The notes under the pieces are model-generated. The model worked only from the letters and a program-made list of their open reading frames with translations. It did no database searches and was not told the DNA's origin. DNA of 64,000 bases, from the NCBI RefSeq assembly GCF_020005165.1, contig NZ_JAHCLT010000003.1:372001-436000 (forward strand). Direction: 5' to 3'. Position 1 is the first letter of the stretch. Each line of letters begins with the position of its first letter. The stretch comes from Kangiella taiwanensis. GTDB taxonomy: Bacteria; Pseudomonadota; Gammaproteobacteria; Enterobacterales; Kangiellaceae. The translations under genes and the position numbers were made by a program. Positions 35,605 through 45,396 of the stretch are shown in pieces.

Positions 35605-38600
35605 ATGTCAAAAGAATACGATACTAATTCCGGCATCATCTCTTGGTTTGCCCGCAACTCAGTTGCAGCAAACCTTCTTATGATTGCCATTATTGTTGCA
35701 GGTATTATTGGTATATCGAAACTCCGCCAGCAAGTCTTTCCTGACATGGTGGTCAACTCGATCAGTGTGCAGGTTCCATATCCTGGGGCAGCACCACAAG
35801 AAGTTGAAGAAGGTATCATTATTCTCATTGAAGAGAATATTAAAGAAATTGAGGGCATAAAAAAACTCAACTCTTCTGCACGCGAGGGTTCAGGTAGCAT
35901 AAACATCGAAGTAGAAGAAGGTTATAACGTTGCCTCCGTTTTAGATGAGGTAAAAATCCGAATCGACTCAATCCCTAACTTACCGGATCTTGCAGAACGT
36001 CCTGTAATTTACGAAAACCGCATGCAGCGACAAGTGATGTGGATAAGTGTTTTTGGTGATGCCGGCGAAAGAGTTCTCAAAGAATACGCGAACGATATTA
36101 AGACCGAGTTATTGGGACAGCCCAACGTATCTATCGTGCAGGTCAATGGTACACGTCCCTATGAAGTCGGCATTATGGTCAGCGACTATCAGCTTCGCAA
36201 ATACGGCTTAACGTTACAGCAAGTGGCTCAAGCAATTCGCAGCTACTCCCTTGACTTGCCAAGTGGCACCATCAAAACCCGCGGTGGCGACATCTTGGTG
36301 AGAACTAAAAACCAAGCCTACACTGGTTTAGACTTTGCTCAAATTCCGTTAATGACACTGCCTGATGGTACGACGCTGTTGGTTGGTGACATTGCAGCGA
36401 TTGATGATGGCTTTGCTGAGTATCAGTTTATTTCTCGCTTCGACGGCAAGGATGCAGTCAATATGCGCATCCAAGCTTCGCTTGAATCTGATGACTTGTT
36501 AATTGCAGAAGAAGTCTATGCATACCTCGACAAAAAGCAAAGCGAGCTTCCTCACGGTATCTCAATCGACGCTTGGGGCGACGGCACTTATTACCTTAAG
36601 GGCCGTTTGGAAATGATGCAAAAGAACATGATCGCTGGTGTCATTCTGGTGTTTATTGTTCTTGCCTTATTCTTGCGCTTTAAACTCGCATTCTGGGTGA
36701 TGATTGGTATCCCGCTCTGCTTCTTAGGGGCCTTTGCCTTAATGTACATGTACCCCGCATTTGCTATGACCATTAATATGATTACCCTCTTCGGATTCAT
36801 ATTGGTTCTGGGAATTGTGGTCGATGACGCGATTATTATCGCGGAAAGTGCCTGGTCATCGATTGAAAAGCATGGGCACAGTGTGGATAGCGTCATTAAG
36901 GGTGCGCGAAAGGTCGCCTTACCAGCAACCTTTGGTGTACTTACCACCATGGCTGCATTCTACCCTACTCTAGCCATTAGCGGGCCTTGGACTAATGCCA
37001 TGGCCTCCATGGGCTTGGTTGTAATCTTCTGCTTGATGTTCTCATTAGTTGAGTCAAAGCTGATTTTACCAGCTCACTTGGCACACATGAAACTGAATAA
37101 AGTTGAAGACACTAAAAACCCACTGTTGAGAAAAGTTAAGCAATTCTTCCGTGGCATACGACTTGCAATCAGCGGTGCGTTAAAACGCTTTATTAGTAAT
37201 GTCTATGCTCCTGGTCTCAAAAAGCTTCTGAACTACCGCGGGCTAACAGTCTTAAGCTTTATCTGTTTACTTTTGATCACGACAGTCGGCTTCATCAGCG
37301 GTGGATTGGTGAAAACCACCATGATGCCGAATGTTCCTGGCGATGGTGTGTTTGTTGAAGTCAAAATGGCGGAAGGCTCAACGGCCGAGCAAACCATTCG
37401 AAGCATTACCATAGTTGAAGAAAAGCTTAACGAGATCCATGAAGAAGTTAAAGCCAAGTACGGTACTGGTGTTAAGCAACACTCAGTCACTTGGACTAAC
37501 AACAACACTGGCGCCTACATGTGGACCGAGTTGGTGAAAAGCGAGAACATGCCAATTAACCAATACGAGTTTACTGATATGTGGCGCGACCGCGTCGGCC
37601 AATTACCATCAGTACAAGAAGTTAGCTTTGGTAACGGTGGACCTGGCGGCGGTGGCGTTGGTTACCGGTTAATTGGTAGCGACATTGATGAACTTCAAAC
37701 CGTATCAGAAAAGATCAAGACTAAACTTTCTGAATATGACGGTGTTTATGATATCAGCGACGGGTTATCAGGCGGTAAAGAAGAAATTGTTGTTGATTTA
37801 AAACCTCATGGTCGTAATTTAGGTTTGACGGTACAAGGTTTATCAACGCAAGTTCGCAATGCCTTCTACGGTGCGGAGGCACAGCGTTTCCTTCGTGACA
37901 CTGAAGAAGTCAAAGTCTTTGTCCGTTATCCGTTAGAAGATCGTCGCTCGATTGGCAACTTGGAACAGATGCCGATTCGCACGCCGGACGGTGATTACGT
38001 CACCTTCTCAGATGTTGCGACTTACAAAGTCAGTGAAGGTTATTCACGAATTTCACGCATCGACGGAGTGAGAGCGAACCGCATCTCGGCTGACGTCAGT
38101 CAACAGGCTGCAATCACTCCGGGCGAAGTACACATGGACATGATGCAAAACGTCATTCCTGACATTCTTCAAGAGCACCCTTCTGTGAAGCTAGTGCCAG
38201 GCGGTCCAAGTGAAGATGAGCAAGTATTGCAAGATGAGATGGCACTCGGCGGATTAATCGCCCTACTCATGATCTATGGCTTGATGGCGATTCCTTTAAA
38301 GTCTTATGTAAAACCTGCAGTTGTTATGTCCGCTATTCCTTTTGGAATCATCGGCGCTATGTTTGGTCATTTACTGCTTGGCCTCGACCTCAGCATGTTC
38401 TCGCTATTTGGAATTATTGCTCTATCAGGAGTGGTGGTTAATGATAGCTTACTGATGGTCGACTTCATTGGTCGAGCTAGAGAAGAAGGTATGAGCCGAA
38501 TTGATGCCGCCGTAAACGCTGGTACGCAACGTTTCCGTGCAATCATTCTAACGTCTTTAACCACTTTCTTTGGTCTGTTGCCAATTACGATGGAAACTAG

Positions 38601-38787
38601 CCTCCAAGCTCAGCTAGTGATTCCTATGGCGGTATCTCTCGGCTTTGGTATCGTATTTGCGACACTTATTACACTGGTTTGGGTACCTTGCTTGTACGTA
38701 TTAATGGGCAATACTCGTGACTGGTTCTTAAAGCGAGACGCGAAAAGTTTAGAAGCTAAGCAAAGAGAAGCTTACGAGAACAACTAG
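35605..38787 (+). CDS. RND efflux transporter permease
   Basis: A 1,060-residue inner-membrane proton-driven exporter of the AcrB/HAE superfamily. The first helix (about 15-35) is followed by VFPDMVVNSISVQVPYPGAAPQEVEEG, a periplasmic porter domain, then helices 2-6 with the proton-relay Asp pair in LGIVVDDAIIIAES. The second half repeats the plan and ends with helices including GVVVNDSLLMVDFI. It has two large porter loops, as expected. The substrate is unknown. A terminator with a TTCG tetraloop follows. Confidence 0.93.
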   Translation: MSKEYDTNSGIISWFARNSVAANLLMIAIIVAGIIGISKLRQQVFPDMVVNSISVQVPYPGAAPQEVEEGIIILIEENIKEIEGIKKLNSSAREGSGSINIEVEEGYNVASVLDEVKIRIDSIPNLPDLAERPVIYENRMQRQVMWISVFGDAGERVLKEYANDIKTELLGQPNVSIVQVNGTRPYEVGIMVSDYQLRKYGLTLQQVAQAIRSYSLDLPSGTIKTRGGDILVRTKNQAYTGLDFAQIPLMTLPDGTTLLVGDIAAIDDGFAEYQFISRFDGKDAVNMRIQASLESDDLLIAEEVYAYLDKKQSELPHGISIDAWGDGTYYLKGRLEMMQKNMIAGVILVFIVLALFLRFKLAFWVMIGIPLCFLGAFALMYMYPAFAMTINMITLFGFILVLGIVVDDAIIIAESAWSSIEKHGHSVDSVIKGARKVALPATFGVLTTMAAFYPTLAISGPWTNAMASMGLVVIFCLMFSLVESKLILPAHLAHMKLNKVEDTKNPLLRKVKQFFRGIRLAISGALKRFISNVYAPGLKKLLNYRGLTVLSFICLLLITTVGFISGGLVKTTMMPNVPGDGVFVEVKMAEGSTAEQTIRSITIVEEKLNEIHEEVKAKYGTGVKQHSVTWTNNNTGAYMWTELVKSENMPINQYEFTDMWRDRVGQLPSVQEVSFGNGGPGGGGVGYRLIGSDIDELQTVSEKIKTKLSEYDGVYDISDGLSGGKEEIVVDLKPHGRNLGLTVQGLSTQVRNAFYGAEAQRFLRDTEEVKVFVRYPLEDRRSIGNLEQMPIRTPDGDYVTFSDVATYKVSEGYSRISRIDGVRANRISADVSQQAAITPGEVHMDMMQNVIPDILQEHPSVKLVPGGPSEDEQVLQDEMALGGLIALLMIYGLMAIPLKSYVKPAVVMSAIPFGIIGAMFGHLLLGLDLSMFSLFGIIALSGVVVNDSLLMVDFIGRAREEGMSRIDAAVNAGTQRFRAIILTSLTTFFGLLPITMETSLQAQLVIPMAVSLGFGIVFATLITLVWVPCLYVLMGNTRDWFLKRDAKSLEAKQREAYENN

Positions 38788-38806
38788 TAATAATCATGAT
38801 ACAACT

Positions 38807-38829
38807 AAGGGGCTTCGGCCCCTTTTTTA
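38807..38829 (+). terminator. Terminator of the RND operon
   Basis: AAGGGGC-ttcg-GCCCCTT followed by T residues. The stable UUCG tetraloop makes this a strong intrinsic terminator. Confidence 0.9.
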
Positions 38830-38931
38830 ATGCTATGCCGTCCTCATATATTGTCTAAGATTCACCAAAATGTAGTTGTATTCATTAGCGATACCTTTAC
38901 ACTATTCTTAAGTCTTTAAGAGTCTATTTAT

Positions 38932-40377
38932 ATGTTAAAAAGAACCAAAATCGTTGCCACTCTAGGTCCAGCAACTGACACTGAAGAAGCAATAAAATCG
39001 TTGATTGAAGCTGGTGCTAACGTGTTCCGTCTCAACTTTTCTCACGGTGAAGCCGAGGACCACATCAAACGCGCTGAGAAAATTCGTAAGATTGCCAAGG
39101 ATATGGATCGATATATCGGTATTTTAGGTGATCTCCAAGGACCAAAAATTCGAATTGCTAAGTTCAAATCTGACAAAGTAACCTTAAAAGCGGGACATAA
39201 GTTTACCTTAGACGCAGAGCTCGATAAGAACGAAGGCTCTGAAGATTCTGTTGGTATTGACTATAAAGAGCTGCCAAAGGATGTTAAAGCAGGCAACCAC
39301 CTGATGCTTGATGACGGCCGAATTCAGTTGCAAGTTACCGAGACCACAGCAACCACTATTGTCTGTAACGTTATCGTCGGCGGTGTTTTAAGTAACAACA
39401 AGGGTATCAACCTTCTTGGAGGCGGCCTTTCTGCCCCTGCTCTGACTGACAAAGATAAGCAAGATATCAAAACGGCTGTAAGTATGGGTGTTGATTACCT
39501 TGCCGTATCGTTTCCACGAAGCGCCTCAGATATAGAGGAGGCTCGCCAGTTATTGCATGAGGCCGGCGGTAAATCCGCTTTGGTAGCTAAAATTGAACGT
39601 GCTGAAACCGTTAATGACGAATCGATTCTTGATGAAATCATACTAGCATCCGATGCAGTAATGGTCGCACGAGGTGATTTAGGCGTAGAAATTGGTGACG
39701 CTCAATTAATCGGTGTACAAAAACGAATTATTGAACGAGCTCGTGCACTAAATCGTGTGGTGATTACTGCGACTCAAATGATGGAAAGTATGATTCATAA
39801 CCCGATTCCAACCCGTGCTGAAGTGTTTGACGTGGCTAATGCTATTTTAGACGGTACCGACGCAGTCATGCTAAGTGCCGAGACTGCAACAGGCGATAAC
39901 CCCGCAAGAACGGTTGATGCCATGGCTAATGTATGTCGAGGAGCGGAGAACCAATCTCTGGCTAAAACGTCGAACCACCGAATTGATATTGAGTTTGAGC
40001 GCATCGATGAAACCATTGCAATGGCCGCTATGTATAGCGCTAACCACTTAAAAGGTGTGAAGGCGATTGTAGCACTAACCGAATCTGGGTCTACTGCATT
40101 ATGGCTATCAAGAATCCGTTCGGGTATTCCTATTTTTGCACTGAGCCGAAGTGTTCAAACTTTGCGAAAAATGTCGCTGTATCGTGGTGTTGAAGCTTTG
40201 GAGTTCGATCCTACGGTTCTGGCCCGTCACGATGTTAACCGCTTAGCAGTTGATGAACTGGTGAGCCATGGTCACGTTCAAAATGGTGACTTGGTGATCA
40301 TTACTAAAGGCGACTCTATGGGAACTTTAGGCGGCACCAATGCAATGAAGATTGTTCGTGTTGGCGAAGTCATCTAG
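38932..40377 (+). CDS. pykA: Pyruvate kinase (PykA type)
   Basis: Converts phosphoenolpyruvate and ADP to pyruvate and ATP. It has 481 residues, like E. coli PykA, and opens [18 protein letters not shown]. Key features are [24 protein letters not shown], the catalytic Lys region [23 protein letters not shown] and [11 protein letters not shown]. It belongs to the AMP/sugar-phosphate-activated PykA branch by resemblance. It is a single gene. A CTGCC...GGCAG hairpin without a T tract lies downstream, before the convergent mch gene. Confidence 0.97.
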   Translation: MLKRTKIVATLGPATDTEEAIKSLIEAGANVFRLNFSHGEAEDHIKRAEKIRKIAKDMDRYIGILGDLQGPKIRIAKFKSDKVTLKAGHKFTLDAELDKNEGSEDSVGIDYKELPKDVKAGNHLMLDDGRIQLQVTETTATTIVCNVIVGGVLSNNKGINLLGGGLSAPALTDKDKQDIKTAVSMGVDYLAVSFPRSASDIEEARQLLHEAGGKSALVAKIERAETVNDESILDEIILASDAVMVARGDLGVEIGDAQLIGVQKRIIERARALNRVVITATQMMESMIHNPIPTRAEVFDVANAILDGTDAVMLSAETATGDNPARTVDAMANVCRGAENQSLAKTSNHRIDIEFERIDETIAMAAMYSANHLKGVKAIVALTESGSTALWLSRIRSGIPIFALSRSVQTLRKMSLYRGVEALEFDPTVLARHDVNRLAVDELVSHGHVQNGDLVIITKGDSMGTLGGTNAMKIVRVGEVI

Positions 40378-40490
40378 AACCTAATAGCGAATACACAAGA
40401 AACGAACTCAAACACTGCCTAGGATGGTTTCCTGGGCAGCTGAGCCATTGAGAATAACCTTCTAAACATCTCTGCTTATCTATGCAAACC

Positions 40491-41549
40491 CTAGTTAGGA
40501 ATCAGTACCGTATAATCAAGATCGAGAACAACGTCAGAGGGTAACCGTGACTTTTCCTGATTAGCACGGTCAAGCTGCGGCTTTAACTCTTGCCATGAGT
40601 TGTTTTTATACCCCAAAGTTCGCAGGCGCATGGCTCCAATTCCAGCCCCCAATTCTTGAACTTCCATAACTCGAGTTGCAGCATAAATCGTATCACCAGC
40701 AAAGCTGGGGTTCAGATGCGCCCCACCATTTATCGCCGCGAGCCATTGCGCATTCGCTAAACCATTGTGCGACAATGCTCTGCAGAGAGAAATAATATGA
40801 CCGCCATAGACAAGGCGTTTTTGATGTTTAGAAGATGACATCTGGTGCTGATTAAAGTGAACCTTAGCATTGTTTTGGTATAACTTGGTTGCCATTGTAT
40901 GCTCACTGTCATCAATGGTAAGTCCATCGATATGGTCAATCCACTCTCCCGATTGATAACTTTTCATGCGATAGCTTTCACCGCTCAAGCGCTCATCGTA
41001 GGCACTCATATTAAGCGTCTGAGGAATTGATAAATTATCAAACGCCACCTGTGAAGAAAGCTGAGGCTCAACGGCGAAAGTATTCTGCATACCTTCTTGC
41101 CGCTTATGAACCATGACCCAACGCTTCCAGCTGATCACTTGATGACCTTGCTGGTTCATCGCTTTGGAGTGCACATAAACAATACCAGTTTTGCCGTTAG
41201 AGTTTTCTTTTAAACCGATAACTTCAGAGGCAACGCTGATAGTATCGCCAACATACACAGTCTCTAAGAACTCGACTTCGGCATAACCAAGGTTAGCCAC
41301 AGCGTTTAAGGAGATGTCGTTAACGGTTTTGCCAAACGCAATCTGAAAAGCGAGGACATTATCGATAGGCTGTTTACTGTAGCCCAGTTGCTGAGCAAAT
41401 TCTTGGTTGCAGAAAAGACTGAATCGGCTTCCTGTTAAAGCAATATACAAACTAACATCAGCTTCCGTAATAGTACGCGGCGTAGCATGATAAAGTACCT
41501 GCCCCAATGAAAAGTCTTCAAAGAAAAGTCCACGTGACGCCTTATTCAT
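40491..41549 (-). CDS. mch: Mesaconyl-CoA hydratase (beta-methylmalyl-CoA dehydratase) type double-hotdog enzyme
   Basis: A 352-residue protein with two MaoC-type hotdog domains. The first contains FFEDFSLGQVLYHATPRTIT, GKTVNDISLNAVANLGYAE and EVIGLKENSNG. The second contains WIDHIDGLTIDDSEHTMATK, YQNNAKVHF, YGGHIISLCRALSHNGLANA and INGGAHLNPSFAGDT. These match the mesaconyl-CoA hydratase family known from the ethylmalonyl-CoA pathway and 3-hydroxypropionate bicycle, which hydrates mesaconyl-CoA to beta-methylmalyl-CoA. It is the last gene of a four-gene operon with an acyl-CoA ligase and two CitE-type lyases. The exact substrate (mesaconyl-, itaconyl- or a related enoyl-CoA) is not proven. 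Confidence 0.85.
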   Translation of the reverse strand: MNKASRGLFFEDFSLGQVLYHATPRTITEADVSLYIALTGSRFSLFCNQEFAQQLGYSKQPIDNVLAFQIAFGKTVNDISLNAVANLGYAEVEFLETVYVGDTISVASEVIGLKENSNGKTGIVYVHSKAMNQQGHQVISWKRWVMVHKRQEGMQNTFAVEPQLSSQVAFDNLSIPQTLNMSAYDERLSGESYRMKSYQSGEWIDHIDGLTIDDSEHTMATKLYQNNAKVHFNQHQMSSSKHQKRLVYGGHIISLCRALSHNGLANAQWLAAINGGAHLNPSFAGDTIYAATRVMEVQELGAGIGAMRLRTLGYKNNSWQELKPQLDRANQEKSRLPSDVVLDLDYTVLIPN

Positions 41550-41560
41550 AACATCCTCGA

Positions 41561-42466
41561 CTATCGCACAACACCCAGTAATTCGTTTTGACCTATCGCT
41601 TTTACCGTGTTGTACAAGCTAATCACTCTCTCAGCCCACTCACGTAACGAAGGTTCAATAAGCCTATCATCAATCACTGCCACATTGCGACCTTCTTTGT
41701 TCGCCTGCTCAATGGCCTCAATAATAGCTTTGGCACGAGCAATATCTGCTTGCTTAGGTGTAAAAGCGTCATTGGTATAGTCTAACTGTATTGGGTGCAC
41801 TACTGCTTTACCATCAAAGCCTAAGTCTCTGGCTTGACGACAGGAAAACTCACAAGCCTCAACACTTTTTAAATCAAAATGAGGGCCATCAATAATACAT
41901 TTTTTATAAGCTCTGGCGGCGAGAATAACCAGCGATAAACTGGTTAAAAGACCTAGACGATCTTTGGTTTGATTAATCTTTAACTCGTTTGATAAATCAG
42001 TGGTTCCCATAACAACTGCTACCACTCGCTCGCTTGCCGCGCAGATTTCTTCGGCATGCAGCACGCCTAAGGGACTTTCAATATTAATCATAATATCGAG
42101 TGTGTCACCACGGATTTGGTCAATTCGTTCAATCGACTCGAGTAACTGTTGAGCCGATTCAATTCGAGGCAACATAATGGCGTCTATCTTGAGATTAGCG
42201 ATCGCTCGTAAGTCGTCCTCGCCCCACTCACTCTGCAGTGAATTAATGCGAACAACCAATTCAGAATGTTGGTAGTCACATGACTGTATCAATTTTTCAC
42301 GTAGCAGTTCACGGCCCGCAGTTTTTTGCTCTGGTGGTACTGATTCTTGGAAATCAAATACTATGCTGTCAGCATCTAGGGTTCTTGCCTTATCCATGTA
42401 CCGCTCAACATGGGTCGGTACATAGAGCATGGTTCGACGAGGACGATAGTTAATGGTCGTTTCCAT
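41561..42466 (-). CDS. CitE/HpcH-type CoA-ester lyase (malyl/methylmalyl/citramalyl-CoA lyase candidate)
   Basis: A 301-residue TIM-barrel lyase of the HpcH/HpaI superfamily. Visible are RRTMLYVPTHVERYMDKA, SIVFDFQESVPPEQK (where most relatives have Asp-Leu-Glu-Asp), VVRINSL, MLPRIES, the metal-binding Glu in MINIESPLGVL and GKAVVHPIQL. The size and C-terminal segment fit malyl-CoA, beta-methylmalyl-CoA or citramalyl-CoA lyases. Its start overlaps the ligase stop (TGATG), and it precedes the hydratase by 11 bases. The most likely role is cleavage of the hydrated CoA ester to glyoxylate or pyruvate plus an acyl-CoA. Confidence 0.8.
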   Translation of the reverse strand: METTINYRPRRTMLYVPTHVERYMDKARTLDADSIVFDFQESVPPEQKTAGRELLREKLIQSCDYQHSELVVRINSLQSEWGEDDLRAIANLKIDAIMLPRIESAQQLLESIERIDQIRGDTLDIMINIESPLGVLHAEEICAASERVVAVVMGTTDLSNELKINQTKDRLGLLTSLSLVILAARAYKKCIIDGPHFDLKSVEACEFSCRQARDLGFDGKAVVHPIQLDYTNDAFTPKQADIARAKAIIEAIEQANKEGRNVAVIDDRLIEPSLREWAERVISLYNTVKAIGQNELLGVVR

Positions 42467-44109
42467 CAGTTAACACCTTTACGTTGGATTTCCTGAATAA
42501 GTTTTTTACGAAGAACTTTGCCGTTCTTCGTTCTCGGGTATGAGTCTAAAAAATGAACCTTTTTGGGGGCTTTGTATTTGGCAAGCTTCTCTAAGCCATA
42601 GTCTAATAATTCATCTTCAGAGATGTCGTGATTTGCTTCTTTAATGACGCAGATAGACACAAGCGTTTTATCGGGACCTATTTCTTCGCCAATTGCCACA
42701 CAGTCAGCGACGGCATCGTGCGCTTTAAAAACTCTCTCAACTTCATGTGGCGAGACTCTAAAGCCGAAAGTGTTGATGATGTCGTCTTTTCGACCTAGAA
42801 ACCAAATATAGCCCTTGTCATCTTGGCGCGCGTAATCACCCGTGAAAAAGTAGCCATCATGCCTTGCCTCTGCTGTCGCTTCTGGGAGCTGCCAGTATTC
42901 TAAGAATAACCCTGGATCATCTTCACGAATACAAATCATCCCCTCCTCGCCTACAGCGACCGGTTGATAATCGGCATTGAGTAATTCGACATAGTGGCCG
43001 GGCTGAACAAAGCCCGCAGCTCCTGGCACCACCGCAGCATCTTTGTGCTGAGAAATATAATACGAAATTTCAGACATACCGATTGCTTCGTAGATCGGCT
43101 TGCCAAAACGCTGTTCCCAGAGCTGTTGCATTTCGTCAGATAAGTGTTCACCAGCACTCATACAGTGTTTTAAGCTGGGCAAATCATTCCCTTGAAACTC
43201 GGTCTTTTGAATAATTTGTCGGTAGATGGTTGGTACACCGATAAAGATTGAGCAGTCATGCTTTTGGATCAGCTGTGGCCAGGTGTTTGCATCATTTTGA
43301 CCTTCATAAGCGATAACCGTATGGCCATGTAATAAAGGATCCATCAGCGCAGAGCCAAGCACGTAGGTCCAGTTAAACTTGCCCGAATGCATAATTCGCT
43401 CTGTTGCAGCGTCATCCAAATCAAACCAAAATTTACTCGCTGGCAAGCGCCCCAACAGAGCCCTTTGCGCGTGCAAAACACCTTTGGGATACCCTGTTGT
43501 ACCAGAGGTATAAACTAAATAGGCAGGGTCATTGATATTGCTTTGATAACAGTCAAAGTCATTAGACTGCTCTGCAAGAGACTTGCTAAAATCAACAATG
43601 TCATAGCGCTCACTGGTGCTGATATCACCTTCACCACATAGCAAAACTAATTGAACGTCAGAGTCTTTCAGCTCTGAAGACAGTTCCGGCCACATCGCTT
43701 TATCGGTAACCAAGACCTTGGCACCAGAGTCTTTTGCTAAATACGCAACTTCGCTTGCAGATAGTAACGTTGATGTTGGTACCGCAACGGCGCCATATTT
43801 GATAGCTCCGAAAAATGCTACAGGGTATTCAATCGAGTTAGGCAAGCGAATCAAGATACGCTCATCCCTTGCTAAACCATAGGACGAGAGTAAGTTCGCA
43901 AACTGTGAGGTTAAACAACTTAACTCATCGTAAGTCACTGAGGTTTGACCAAGGCTCTGATTTTCAATCACCAAAGCATCTTGTGTCGCTTTCACTGTGC
44001 GCGTATGTTGCTCAACGCAAGCTTCCGTGATATTAAAAATATCAGGTAGACTCCAGTCCCATTGACCGTCATCGTCCTGCTTTAATATATCGTCAAATGA
44101 ATACGTCAT
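42466..44109 (-). CDS. AMP-forming acyl-CoA synthetase/ligase
   Basis: A 547-residue ANL-superfamily ligase, closest in style to benzoate/medium-chain acyl-CoA synthetases. The P-loop-like motif is LVYTSGTTGYPKGVLHAQRA, then YEAIGMSEISYYI, FFTGDYARQDDKGYIWFLGRKDDII, GFRVSPHEVERVF and the catalytic Lys in YPRTKNGKVLRKKL. It forms an acyl-adenylate and then the CoA thioester. Position between CitE-type lyases and a mesaconyl-CoA hydratase suggests activation of a C4-C6 dicarboxylic or hydroxy acid. The substrate is not determined. Confidence 0.87.
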   Translation of the reverse strand: MTYSFDDILKQDDDGQWDWSLPDIFNITEACVEQHTRTVKATQDALVIENQSLGQTSVTYDELSCLTSQFANLLSSYGLARDERILIRLPNSIEYPVAFFGAIKYGAVAVPTSTLLSASEVAYLAKDSGAKVLVTDKAMWPELSSELKDSDVQLVLLCGEGDISTSERYDIVDFSKSLAEQSNDFDCYQSNINDPAYLVYTSGTTGYPKGVLHAQRALLGRLPASKFWFDLDDAATERIMHSGKFNWTYVLGSALMDPLLHGHTVIAYEGQNDANTWPQLIQKHDCSIFIGVPTIYRQIIQKTEFQGNDLPSLKHCMSAGEHLSDEMQQLWEQRFGKPIYEAIGMSEISYYISQHKDAAVVPGAAGFVQPGHYVELLNADYQPVAVGEEGMICIREDDPGLFLEYWQLPEATAEARHDGYFFTGDYARQDDKGYIWFLGRKDDIINTFGFRVSPHEVERVFKAHDAVADCVAIGEEIGPDKTLVSICVIKEANHDISEDELLDYGLEKLAKYKAPKKVHFLDSYPRTKNGKVLRKKLIQEIQRKGVN

Positions 44110-44110
44110 C

Positions 44111-45232
44111 TTAAATCATTCCGTACGGCCAGTTTTCACGTATGACATGTACAGGCAAGCGCTTAATCACGTCCATGGCAAAAGCTTTATCTTTATCGCC
44201 CAACGACTTTAGTGCGTAAGCTCTTAGCAATGTCTGCAGCGCTTTACCAAACATCGGAGGATCGAGCATCTCACCTTCAAACTTAATCGCACCACCCAGC
44301 AGCGCATCAGCTTCGATAGCGGCTTCAAGAATATGCACATTGCGTTGAATTTGTAATGGCGATGGCGTGAAAGCAGTTTTGCACAGGTGCACATGGAATG
44401 GATGGATAACTTGCTTTCCTGTTAAGCCCATTTGGGCCTCAACTAAGGCATGCTGATGTACCACATGAGACTCATGCTCACCGTGGAGATCCAACCAGCG
44501 ACGAACATCATTCGGCTCAATATAAGATTCCGGCATTGGGGTTTTATTAATTAATACCTCAACACCACCAATAACCCCCTTGCCAGCTATTCGAGCTTCT
44601 AGGAGCAACATCCGTAAAAACGTTTTTAATTCATCAATCCAGCCTTCGGGCGTTAAATGGATTGCCATGGCTTTTGAGAAATCGTGAATACCGAATACCA
44701 CATGACGCACCGTAGAGTATTGCATCAGCTCCGGTGAGATTTTCAGGGAACGCGGGTGTTCAATGATAGGCTGAATTTCAATTTTCGGATTAACTCCCAC
44801 TAACCATGCTGACAGGTCCCTAATCTCTGCGGCGCCATAAACTTCGCCTGCTTTTGCCAAGATAATAACGTCAATATACTCGGCGCACTCTTTGATGAGT
44901 TTTAGGTCTTCTTCGTATTCGTCAGTTCTGAAAGGATTAATTCGTAGAGCAATTTGGAATTGCCGTTCTTCGAATAACGGGAGCTCTTTGCGCAATAATT
45001 CACGGCTCATTTCCTTCTGTCGACAACCGTCCTCTAGGTCGAACAACAGTGTGTGAGCGCTCGTATTGTGAGCATATTTGCGCATTCTGTGTGATGCCTG
45101 CTCCATGGTTTCATAGATTCCATCGGCAGGAGAATACTTAACAGGCGGATAATACAGCTGTATCCCAGGCCAATATCCACCCAATACCATTTGCTCATCG
45201 ACTTTTTCCAAAAACGAATGCTCTTGCATCAT
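44111..45232 (-). CDS. HpcH/HpaI aldolase/citrate-lyase family protein (large variant)
   Basis: A 373-residue CitE-like TIM barrel with an N-terminal extension. Markers are HTLLFDLEDGCRQKEMSRELL with the acidic metal pair, IALRINPF, IILAKAGEVYGAAEI, IQPIIEHPRSLKI, HVVFGIHDFSKAM and GKQVIHPFHVHLC. It is the first gene of the minus-strand operon and ends one base before the ligase start. It probably cleaves or deacylates a beta-hydroxyacyl-CoA, but differs enough from the 301-residue lyase that a distinct substrate is likely. Confidence 0.8.
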   Translation of the reverse strand: MMQEHSFLEKVDEQMVLGGYWPGIQLYYPPVKYSPADGIYETMEQASHRMRKYAHNTSAHTLLFDLEDGCRQKEMSRELLRKELPLFEERQFQIALRINPFRTDEYEEDLKLIKECAEYIDVIILAKAGEVYGAAEIRDLSAWLVGVNPKIEIQPIIEHPRSLKISPELMQYSTVRHVVFGIHDFSKAMAIHLTPEGWIDELKTFLRMLLLEARIAGKGVIGGVEVLINKTPMPESYIEPNDVRRWLDLHGEHESHVVHQHALVEAQMGLTGKQVIHPFHVHLCKTAFTPSPLQIQRNVHILEAAIEADALLGGAIKFEGEMLDPPMFGKALQTLLRAYALKSLGDKDKAFAMDVIKRLPVHVIRENWPYGMI

Positions 45233-45396
45233 ATTAACTAATCCGACCAGTGGTAGTTCATAAATAAACCATATTCAAACGCTTATTTCAAATTATTGTT
45301 TGAATTTTTCTAATCACTCGTTACTATAAATCAAAAGCTAGCTAATGCGATTAACACTAAACGTTAGCTATATTGTTGATTTATGAGGAGAAAATA

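Noticed and set aside
40420-40446. CTGCC...GGCAG hairpin after pykA as a terminator
   Set aside because: No T tract on either strand, so it was not listed as a terminator.
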